Source: Vibrio rhizosphaerae (GTDB lineage: Bacteria > Pseudomonadota > Gammaproteobacteria > Enterobacterales > Vibrionaceae). From it: a stretch of DNA of 64,000 bases. Where the stretch lies: assembly GCF_024347095.1 (NCBI RefSeq), contig NZ_AP024903.1:3410001-3474000 (forward strand), given 5' to 3'. This document shows, piece by piece, positions 1-9,700 of this stretch (its first letter is position 1; each line of letters opens with the position of its first letter). A program made the translations under genes and the position numbers. The notes under the pieces are model-generated. The model was not told the origin of the DNA. It saw only the letters and a program-made list of their open reading frames with translations, and searched no databases.

Positions 1-180
1 ATAAACCTCTGCATCGGGAAACGGCTTTTCGCTGTACATTTTCCGGTAATGAAGCACCTGTTTATATGTTGGCTCACCAAAGTTTACGGTTAACGTCTTC
101 CCATCATGAGATGTGGTTAACCCTTCTGCATACGCCGAGCAACCTAGCATTAACAAACCCGCTGTTGAAAATATTTTCAC
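1..180 (-). CDS. Exported protein, N-terminal fragment (runs off the window edge)
   Basis: Sixty codons read from a GTG at 180 to the window edge. The start is supported by an AAGGAA ribosome binding site about 8 nt upstream. The first residues (VKIFSTAGLLMLGCSAYA, first residue read as Met) form a short signal peptide with an AYA-type cleavage site. The Cys at residue 14 could alternatively suggest a lipoprotein, but the residues before it are not a good lipobox. The visible mature part is polar and I do not recognise it. Its promoter would lie in 181-297, next to the end of the LysR gene. Function unknown. Confidence 0.6.
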   Translation of the reverse strand, partial: MKIFSTAGLLMLGCSAYAEGLTTSHDGKTLTVNFGEPTYKQVLHYRKMYSEKPFPDAEVY

Positions 181-297
181 TTGTGATTCCTTCCGTTGAC
201 TGAATAAATTTTTGTTTTTAAATGTTTTTATGAGTATTGTTGCGCAATTATTCATTGCATAATCACGTCAGTCAAGTTAAACCGGAAGAACCTATAA

Positions 298-1176
298 TCA
301 CGAATTCACCGAATGCAACTGTTGTGCAAGGGTAATAAATGCTTTCACCGCCGGGCTGGCCTGATAGCTGTCTAATACCGCCAGACCAATCCGCCGCTTG
401 ATTGGCGGTGATAATGGCCGACAAACATAACGCTGCGAATCGCAATCCGGTAACGATGATTCCGCGACGACAGAAATTGCATCGCCGCTTTCAACGAGCG
501 ACAGAATGCTGAGCAGTTGGGATGTGCGATAGCGAATTTGCGGCTGCAATTTCTCGGCATGAAACAGACGAATCACCCATTCACCGGATCCTGCACCGGT
601 CAGAATAAACGGATCGTAACACAGGGATGATAACGTCACGGACTCAAGCCGGCTCAAGGGATGTGCCGCAGGCAGTAAAGCAACCATCTGATCATCAAGC
701 AGCGGGAAGACATCGAGATCATTTTCCGGCAACACCACAAAGCCGACATCCACCCGACGCTCTCTCAACCACTGAGTCACCTGAATATCCGGTCCTTCAT
801 CGACATAGATTTCGATCCCCGGAAATTTTTGTTGATATTGATGAATAATATGAGGCAGCAAACGGACTGACGAGGTTGGACCAAACGAACCGATACGCAG
901 CATACCCTGCTTCATCCCCTGAGCATCGGTTGCTTCCTGACGCATGGTTTCGGCCACACCGAGTAACGTACGTGAACGTGCCAGCAGCCGCGCTCCGATA
1001 TCGGTCAGTTCGACACGGCTCTGATGACGGAGGAACAGTTTCACCCCGAGCTCATCTTCTAATGCCTTGATCGCGTGTGAAACCCCTGATTGAGAAATTC
1101 CGAGCCGTTGAGCTGCAATCGTGAAATGCAGGCTATCCGATAGAACCGAAAAAATTTCCAACTGCGTTAATGTCAT
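298..1176 (-). CDS. LysR-family transcriptional regulator
   Basis: A 292-residue protein of normal LysR length. An N-terminal winged HTH (about residues 1-60; MTLTQLEIFSVLSDSLHFT start, then RLGISQSGVSHAIKALEDELG) is followed by a linker helix and a periplasmic-binding-protein-like effector domain (about 90-290). It is divergent from the TPR/EamA gene pair across a gap of about 140 bp, the usual arrangement for a LysR protein controlling its neighbour and itself, so the exporter at 2546 is its likely target (inference). Ligand unknown. Confidence 0.9.
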   Translation of the reverse strand: MTLTQLEIFSVLSDSLHFTIAAQRLGISQSGVSHAIKALEDELGVKLFLRHQSRVELTDIGARLLARSRTLLGVAETMRQEATDAQGMKQGMLRIGSFGPTSSVRLLPHIIHQYQQKFPGIEIYVDEGPDIQVTQWLRERRVDVGFVVLPENDLDVFPLLDDQMVALLPAAHPLSRLESVTLSSLCYDPFILTGAGSGEWVIRLFHAEKLQPQIRYRTSQLLSILSLVESGDAISVVAESSLPDCDSQRYVCRPLSPPIKRRIGLAVLDSYQASPAVKAFITLAQQLHSVNS

Positions 1177-1318
1177 AACGACCCCATGAGTAAATGCTCA
1201 TTTCCTTATGAGTGATCATATCGATAAGTATATAAGACCATATGAATCAAATCTTTTCTATGGACTTCCCCATAAAACAACAACGGCTCATAAAACAATC
1301 ATGGCAAAGGAGTGCGGT

Positions 1319-2539
1319 ATGATTTATCAGTCACAACGCCCGACGGATGGCGTTTCATCTCTATGGCCGGAAATCAACGGCTATTTTTTATCTTTTCAGG
1401 AAATCCCTGCACATTGTCGGCCAAAAAATCAAACGCAGCAGACGTTTCATCAACTCTTGGCCGGATTTGACGGCACCATTAGTTGTGAAATCCGAGAGTT
1501 TTATCGTTTTAATTTACATCTTGCTCAAATGAACTGGCGCGAAATCCAAAGACCGGAATTCAAACTCATCTATCAAGCTTGCGAAGCCTGGACGCGGTTT
1601 CAGTATGAACAAGCCTATACCCTGATGAGAGTTCACTTGAAAAGATTTCCGACAGATGTGATTGCGCTGTATATCTTACACATGTTTGAGTTCTGCACCG
1701 GCCGAACCACACGTCTGGTTGATGTGCTGGCACAATGTGAAGCGGCTTTGCCCCGGACACATGATCTCTACCCTTTCTATCTCGCTATCAAGTCTTTCGT
1801 TCTGTGTGAATGCCAGCAATACGAACAAGCATTAGCCGCCGGCTGGGATTCTATCGAAACCTGTCCGGATAATGTCTACGGGATCCATGCGCTTGTCCAT
1901 GTACTGCACGAAACGGAACAATGGGCACAAATTATTGAATTCCTAAATCACCGAACCTCGTCATGGATGAATAATCCGGGGATGAAAATTCACATCTGCT
2001 GGCACCTCGTGATTGCCTACGAACAAAACCAGATGCCGGAAGCGGCTTTAGAAACCTTCCACACCTTGTGCCACATGAAACAAACCCCGTTTGCCAAACA
2101 AGACCTCGATGCGGTCGGGTTTCTGTGGCGACTACATCTGAAACATACCGATCAGGGGGCTCAGAAACAGTGGCAGCAGCAGTGGCTGAAACTGGCAACA
2201 CTCTGGACAGGAGTGATTGAAAACTCAGTATCTTATCTCCATAAGCTTCATGCAGCACTGTCATTCTCTGCCACCAATCAACCTTTTCTGATTGAAAAGC
2301 TCATTGCTGAATGTGACGGTTTCGGGATTGATCCACAAACACACCGGACCGGCGTTGCTATTTTAAAAGCGATTCATCAGTTCACTCTCGGGCAGTATCA
2401 AACCTGTCTGTCGGAGTTAGAACAGTGCCAGCAATCCTGGCATCTCATCGGTGGCAGTCGTGCACAGCGCGACATACTTCATCTCACCAAAGCGTATGCG
2501 GAACAGCACGCACAACACGCCCTCAACATAGCGAGTTAA
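1319..2539 (+). CDS. TPR-repeat protein resembling the TTC38 family
   Basis: An open frame runs from 1208, but ATG 1319 has AAGGAG six bases upstream and is the better start, giving 406 residues. The protein is almost entirely helical with degenerate tetratricopeptide repeats. Stretches such as GIHALVHVLHETEQW followed by an SSWMNN segment resemble the TTC38 family, which is of unknown function. There is no signal peptide or membrane segment, so it is probably cytosolic. It ends 6 bp before the EamA transporter gene and is surely co-transcribed with it. The pairing suggests a shared stress or metabolite-handling role, but no enzymatic motif is visible. Confidence 0.75.
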   Translation: MIYQSQRPTDGVSSLWPEINGYFLSFQEIPAHCRPKNQTQQTFHQLLAGFDGTISCEIREFYRFNLHLAQMNWREIQRPEFKLIYQACEAWTRFQYEQAYTLMRVHLKRFPTDVIALYILHMFEFCTGRTTRLVDVLAQCEAALPRTHDLYPFYLAIKSFVLCECQQYEQALAAGWDSIETCPDNVYGIHALVHVLHETEQWAQIIEFLNHRTSSWMNNPGMKIHICWHLVIAYEQNQMPEAALETFHTLCHMKQTPFAKQDLDAVGFLWRLHLKHTDQGAQKQWQQQWLKLATLWTGVIENSVSYLHKLHAALSFSATNQPFLIEKLIAECDGFGIDPQTHRTGVAILKAIHQFTLGQYQTCLSELEQCQQSWHLIGGSRAQRDILHLTKAYAEQHAQHALNIAS

Positions 2540-2545
2540 TAAAAT

Positions 2546-3538
2546 ATGAGCCATCCGAAAAAACATCCCGTGCGATCCGATGAGGGCCGGCTTCATCATC
2601 CCGGCATCTACCTCAAACTCGCGGTGGTTTCGATCATCTGGGGCGGAACATTCGTTGCCGGGCGAGCCATCAATCCGGAAATTCCTCCGCTGGTCTCGGC
2701 AACACTACGTTTCTTGCTGGCCGGTGTCACTCTGGTACTGGTGTTAATCGTGACCGGAAGAGGCTTTATCCGCATCACGAAACAGCAACTCTGTGTCCTG
2801 TTCGGACTCGGTTTCTGTGGCATCTACACCTACAACCTGTTTTTCTTTGCTGGATTACAACAAATTGGTGCCTCCCGCGCCTCGCTGATCGTGGCTGCCA
2901 ATCCGGCGATGATCGCCATCGCTTCTTTTGTGTTCTATAAAGAGCGTTTTTCACTGACACGCCTGTGCGGTATTGCCCTTTGCATTGGTGGTGCCGTGAT
3001 GGTAATCCTCAGTAAATCTCCCCAGCTAGTCAGTCAGGCACAAACCTCAGGGAGCGGCGATCTGATGATTGTCGGCTGTGTACTCAGTTGGGTTGCCTAT
3101 AGTGTCTTCGGCAGACGCACGGTGCAAACCATCGGGGCATTGCATACGGTTACTTATTCGGTGTTAGCAGGCGCAGTCATGCTGACATTCACCACCTTGT
3201 TCAGTGGTCAGCTAACAACGGAGACTCTGGCACAGATCCATGTTCAGGACCTGTTCGGTCTCAGTTATCTGGGCATTCTCGGGTCAGCGCTTGCTTATAT
3301 CTGGTACTACAGTGGCATTGAGAAGATCGGGGCAACCCGGGCCGGTGCTTTTATCGCACTCAATCCAATTGCAGCGGTCTCGCTGGGCGCACTCCTGCTC
3401 GGCGAACGTCTCAGTGTGTTGATGGGCGTTGGCGGCTTGCTGGCTATTGTGGGGATTTTGCTCTGTAATCGCCCGGAACACTCAAAGTCAAGCCGGGTCA
3501 CACCCGACCCGTTACTGGTGACTCAGCCCGTGAAGTGA
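2546..3538 (+). CDS. EamA/DMT-family inner-membrane transporter
   Basis: A 330-residue protein with about ten hydrophobic segments in two EamA repeats. The first repeat begins LAVVSIIWGGTFVAGRAI and the second IVGCVLSWVAYSVFGR. Members of this drug/metabolite transporter family export amino acids, pyrimidines or toxic metabolites; the substrate cannot be read from sequence. It is the second gene of the TPR-EamA pair, 6 bp after the TPR stop, and is probably under the divergent LysR regulator. Its end faces the 3' end of the NRPS gene, so a role in exporting the NRPS product is possible but unproven. The C-terminal 25 residues are polar and cytoplasmic. Confidence 0.88.
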   Translation: MSHPKKHPVRSDEGRLHHPGIYLKLAVVSIIWGGTFVAGRAINPEIPPLVSATLRFLLAGVTLVLVLIVTGRGFIRITKQQLCVLFGLGFCGIYTYNLFFFAGLQQIGASRASLIVAANPAMIAIASFVFYKERFSLTRLCGIALCIGGAVMVILSKSPQLVSQAQTSGSGDLMIVGCVLSWVAYSVFGRRTVQTIGALHTVTYSVLAGAVMLTFTTLFSGQLTTETLAQIHVQDLFGLSYLGILGSALAYIWYYSGIEKIGATRAGAFIALNPIAAVSLGALLLGERLSVLMGVGGLLAIVGILLCNRPEHSKSSRVTPDPLLVTQPVK

Positions 3539-3665
3539 TTGTTTATAGATGAAGTGTTGGGGAACATAGGACTATTGTACTGGCAGGCACGTTTTGCCGA
3601 GAGACTTCCGTGATTGGCATTCAAATGCAGGTCCTCAAACACTCGTATGCAAACCTTATCCCCAA

Positions 3666-3693
3666 AAAATTGCCCACCGGTCGGTGGGCAATT
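3666..3693 (-). terminator. Intrinsic terminator of the NRPS gene
   Basis: The inverted repeat TTGCCCACCG/CGGTGGGCAA with a 2-base centre is followed, when read on the minus strand, by a run of six T. It lies about 30 bp beyond the NRPS stop codon. On the plus strand the T-run is poorer, so it would stop EamA transcripts less well. Confidence 0.85.
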
Positions 3694-3720
3694 GGTTTTA
3701 TCGAACCACAGGGCTTGGGT

Positions 3721-6700
3721 TTAAATATCCGTCACCAAAGTCCGGAATGTCGGTTGCATGATTTCAGCAATCAAATTCACAAACGGTGGTCTGAGCAAAC
3801 TGAAGTGATCGGCCCGACTCTCAACGCAATTTAGGTTGAGTGACTGGGTCTGCCACGCTTCTTTGACACCTGCTTTCATATCCTGTGTGAACACCAGATT
3901 GACCAGCGTATTTGGCTGTACCGCTGGCTGATAATGCGTTCGGATATTGGTCGCAAAGACCCGGAAAATACCATCCAAGTCATCCACACCGGTGTTATCC
4001 GTCAGTACGCCTTGCGCCACCAGATAACCATGCACCAGCGTTAACCGTTCCCGGTGAGTGAGACCTTTCAGGTCTTGCTCAGTCAGGCCTAAAGCGGCAC
4101 CTTGTCTCTCAAACTGTTCGACGAGCAGCATCAGTGCCGACAGGTCACTGTACTCACGCGGCGTCGCATCCGGCGCTTCAGAATCAGCAATCGTCAGTGA
4201 CGCAACCTGAATGCCTTCTGCTTCCAGCAGTGTGGCCAGTTCGAGGGCTACCCATCCCCCGAACGAGTGTCCGACAATATGAATCGGCCCGATACAGGTT
4301 CTCGACGCCAGCGCTTTCAGATAGAAAGCCGCAGCCGCTTCAACCGTTGTATGCGGAATATCATGACCTTTGAGACCACGCGGCTGGAAGCCAAGCACAC
4401 TCCAGTCGGATTCAATCGACTGCACCAATCCCATGAAGGCACAGACATTGACACCGGCACCGGGAATACACAATACCGTCGGCCCGTGTCCGTTGCCTTC
4501 CTGTAAGGTTACCAACGGATCATACGGCGCGTTGCGCATCACTTTACCGGCGGCATAAGCTTTCTCCCGATCATGCAGATCGTTTGAAATGGCCTGACCG
4601 AGATAGCCGATATAAGGCTCAACAATCAAGTGATAATGCGTTGTACCCGGAATCGTTGTCGGACGAATCGAGTCTTGAGGTAAGAAACGATCCCAACGCA
4701 GATAAGGCACCACATCAGCCGCTTCACCTTCAGGACGCAACTCAGCCACATAGAGATCGATATCGACCGGGAGATTTTTGTACTCGTATTCCGCCCGGAT
4801 CAACGCCTCTCGGTGCTGCATCCAGTTCATAAAATACGTATCGGTCCAACCCGCCGGTAACATCCCCATGTCTTTGGCCATCCGGTAGTGATCTTTCCAT
4901 GTCATGCCCTCTTCCAGCGTACTTTCCGATTCAGCCAGACCATAGATGTCATACGCAAGACCGTCGTAAATCTCTTTACTCATCAGCAGAATCTTCTGCT
5001 CTTCCGTCAGATGCTCTTCACCGACATGCCGCGGTACAATCGCTTTCTCAGCCGTCGTATCAATGACACCGATGTATTCAATCTCCTGATCCTGCCCGAG
5101 CAGTTGTCTGGCAACTTCATAAGCCAGTGTGCCGCCCAGTGAAATCCCCGTCATGCGATACGGCCCTTCCGGTTGGGTTTCCCGGATAATTCTGACGTAA
5201 CGTGCTGCGGCCCCCTGAATGGTGTAGAACGGTGGCGTATTACGTGCCGGTGCAACCAGACCGTAAACCGCAATATCTTGATCGATATAAGAGGTCAGCA
5301 AAGGTGAATAAAGCATTTCGCCACTGGCTTCCGGCACAATAAACAGCGGCCGCTGCTCATCGCTTGCCGGACGAAGTGCCACCGCATGTTCAATTAACAC
5401 CTCAGAACTACGCTGAATGTAGTCGGCAATATCAGCAAGCCGTGATGCAGAAAACAGCGTCGAGAGTGTCAGTTCATAGCCATGCTGACGGGCTTCGTTG
5501 AGAAACTGTACCGCGACCAGAGAGTGACCGCCCAATTCAAAGAAGCTGTCGTTGCGCCCTACTTTTTCAACGCCGAGCAATCGCTGCCAAATCGCAGCAA
5601 TGGTTTCTTCGACTTCCCCTTCTGGCGGAACATAAACCTGAGTGACGAAGTCGGCCGCTTCCGGCTCCGGCAATGATTTACGATCAACCTTTCCGTTCGG
5701 TGTCAGCGGAATCTGGTCAAGTTTGACATAAGCCACAGGCACCATGTAATCGGGCAGACGAGCAGACAGATAGGCCCGTAGTGGTGCCGTCTGCGCATTA
5801 CCGACATAGTAAGCCAGCAAACGCTGATCATGATTCGGTGTTTTCTCTGCAATCACGACCGCTTCAGCAACCCCATGATGAGTGCTCATGCAGGCGCTGA
5901 TTTCTCCCAGTTCGATGCGGAAACCACGAATTTTCACCTGACTGTCATTACGACCCAGATATTCAATCGTCCCATCGGCGGTCCAACGGCCTAAATCACC
6001 ACTGCGATACATCCGGGCACCGAGTTCATAAGAATACGGGTCATCGAGGAAACGTTCTTCCGTCATCTCGGGGCGGTTGAGGTAACCTCTGGCGACACTC
6101 TTACCGCTGATATAAATTTCCCCTTTGACGCCAATCGGCACCGGTTGCTGATACGCATCCAGAATATAGATACTGGTATTATCGACCGGTGAACCGATGT
6201 GCAGTAAATCGTCTGTCGGCTGAATCACGCCCGACGTTGCAACAACAGTGGTTTCGGTTGGGCCGTAGTTATTCACCAGCGTAAAGGATGTCTCCGGATG
6301 GGGATGGTGGTTCAGTCGATCCCCGCCCACTAACAGCGTCCGCAGTGTCGGGTGGTCAAGTTGTCTTGACAACACCAGTTCAGCAATCGGTGTGGACATA
6401 AATCCCACTTCAATCGGTTGTGAGATCCACCACGCGAGTAACTGCTCCGGATCGCGGGAAATATCGAGCGTCGGCAGCATCACATGGGCTCCGGTACAAA
6501 GTGGCGGCCAGATTTCCCACACGGCCGCGTCGAAACCGACCCCCGCCACACTGGAGACACAAGTGCCGGGCTTAATCTCAAATGCCCGATTGTGCCAATG
6601 TACCAGATTCGCCAGATTACGGTGTTCAACCATCACCCCTTTCGGCTGTCCGGTTGAGCCCGAGGTGTAAATGATATAGGCCAAATGATCCGGTCGGATA

Positions 6701-9700
6701 TGCTCGGATTGTGGATTGTTTGTCGGATAATCGCGCCATATAAACAGTTCTGTGCTGATGTTAATCACACGAATCTCTGTTGTGCCGACAATCGTTTCCG
6801 TCTCGAGGATACCGTCAGATAAAATCAGTGTCGGCTGACTATCCGCAACCATATATTGCAGGCGGTCGGCAGGATAACTCGGATCCATCGGGATATAACA
6901 GCCACCGGCCTTGAGCGTCGCCAGCATCGCAACAATGAGGTCAGTGTTACGGTCAAAACAGAGGCCAACCCGCTGGTCGGGAGCCACCCCTTGGGCCCGC
7001 AGATAATAAGCAAGACGGTTGGCTTGCTGATTCAGCTCGCGATATGTCAGTTTCTGAGTCTCACTCACCACCGCGATGACTTCCGGATACTCGGCAGCCT
7101 GCTGTTCAAACAGCGTGTGGACACAGATATCAGTCACAGCGGAAGTACGCGTTGCGTTCAGTTGATTAACCACTTTCCGGTATTCATCTTTCGGCAGGAT
7201 ATTCAACGCATGAATGAGCTGTTTCGGTTGCGCTTCCAACGCGGAGACCAACTCGCGCAAAGCACGCATAACCATCGCGCCGACCCGTTCACAGCCGATA
7301 CTTTCATCGACCTGAATATCTAAGGAAAACCCGAGTTTTGGATTGTCATTCACCGACAGTGTGATCGGATAGTTTGTCCGCTCTTCGGTAAACAGCAAAT
7401 TCATCGGTCCGCTCTCAATCCCTGTTTGGCTGTTGCCGCCATCGTAACGATAGTTGAGCAAGCTGCTAAACAGCGGGGTTTGTGGTGCAACGCCACTACA
7501 CTGCTGCGCCAGAGACAATGAACCATGTTCATACTCGAGCATTTCAGCCAAATGTTGATGCGTATACTGAACCGCTTCTGTGACTGTTTCATTGGACAGC
7601 GACAAACGTAACGGTAAGGTATTGAGGAACATTCCCAGCACCCGATCCGCCCCGGCACCACCGGCCATCCGGCCAAATAATACCGTGCCGAAAACCACAT
7701 CATCACGACCTGTAGTTGCCCGGACCACCAGCCCCCAAGCCAGATGGAATAAACTCGCAGCACTGACGCCCTGACGGCGGGCCTGCTCCCGAATCAACTG
7801 AGACAGATCCGCCTCAACCGGTAAATGCAGCTCATGAATTTCGTGGCCGTCCCCTTGCACATTGAGTAAACCGAATGGCGCAGAAGGCTCATCAATATCG
7901 CCGAGACGTTCACAGAAGTAAGCACTCTCTTTTTCCGGATTGCTGTCCAGCCGGCTCTCAAACACAAAGTTTCTGAACGGAAGTGGTACCGGCAGTTGTT
8001 CCACCTGTTTAAGCAGATGCGCCTGCACTTCTTCCATCATCAGTTCTAAGGTGGTGTGATCAAGGCAGAAATGGTGCATCAGCAAACAGAGTAACCATCG
8101 TCCTTCCGCAACATCTTCAACCTGATAAGCTTCAATCATCGGTGCCCGATGAACATCCAGACGGGTCAGACTTGGATCAAAGCGTTGCTGAATCGCTTTG
8201 ACCATGTTCGAACCTTCAAGCTTCAGCTCGGTCAGCGGCAGCACCGCATCACGCCATACCACCTGAACCGGCACATCCAGTTGATCCCAGACGAGACTGG
8301 TTCTGAGGATGTCATGACGTTTCACCACCGCCTGAAGCGCATCAACAAATTGTTGTAACTCATCCTGACTGGTAAATGCCTTGATCGCCCGCGTAATGTA
8401 GGGGTCACCTTTTTCCTCCAATAAATGATGGAATAAAATACCTTCCTGTAACGGTGCCAGCGGATAAATATCCTGAATATTCGCCGCACCACCGGGCACA
8501 GAAGCGGCGATGGTATCGATCTGAGACTGGCTCAGTTCTACCATTGACAGCATCTCCGGGGTAATTTGCGTACACCCTGCCGGAATCAGGTTTGGCGGCA
8601 CTTGACGATTTGTCTTCGATGACTGGCTCAATGTTTGCGCCAGACCGGCCAGTGTCGGGGTGGTAAACAGCGATTTGATCGCCAAATGGTAATAGTGATG
8701 TCTCAACCGTTCGATCAACTGTACTGCCAGTAGTGAATGTCCGCCCAGCTCAAAGAAATTATCATGACGCCCGACTTGCTCAACATTAAGCAAAGATTGC
8801 CAGATCGACGCCAGTAGCTGCTCGACATTACCGCGTGGCGCCTCATAATGACGGTGAACAAATGCTTCTGCATCGGGTTCAGGTAACGCTCGGTAGTCAA
8901 TTTTACCGTTTGCCGTCAGTGGTATCGCATCCAACCCGACAAATGCAGCCGGTACCATGTAACTGGGCAGAGACTCACTCAGCCGCTGTTTCAATGTTTC
9001 GATCTCAATCGATGCATCAGGTTGACTGGTGTAGTAAGCGACCAGACGTTCGGATGATTCTCCGGCGTGCAATACTGTCACAACGGCACTTTGAATCCCC
9101 GAACAAGCTTGTAAAGCCGTTGCAATTTCACCGAGTTCGATCCGGAAGCCACGAATTTTGACCTGACTATCATTCCGGCCCTGATATTCAATCGTTCCAT
9201 CCAAACGCCAGCGTGCGAGATCCCCGGTACGATACATCTTGCCCGCTTGCTGTTCACGGAACGGATCGGCTAAAAACCGTTCCGCAGTCATCTCCGGACG
9301 ATTCAGATATCCCCGGCTGACACTATTGCCGCCGATATAGATTTCACCGGTCACGCCAAGTGGAACGGGACGTAACTGTTCATCAAGAATATAGATGTGA
9401 GTATTCGCAATCGGACTACCGATATGCAACACATCATCAGCGGCCCGAATTGCGCCAGAGGTCGCGACAACAGTCGTCTCCGTCGGACCGTAATTGTTCA
9501 CCAGCGTAAAAGAGACGGATTCATCAGGTTGACGCGTCAGCCGATCACCACCGACCAACAGATATCGTAATGTTTTCGGTGCGACCCGGCGTGCAAATGC
9601 AAGCTCCGCAATCGGTGTCGGTAAGAAGCCGACTTCAATCGGTTGTGCAACCCACCACTCGAGCAATTGCTCCGGATCCCGCGAGGCTTCCAGCGACGGC

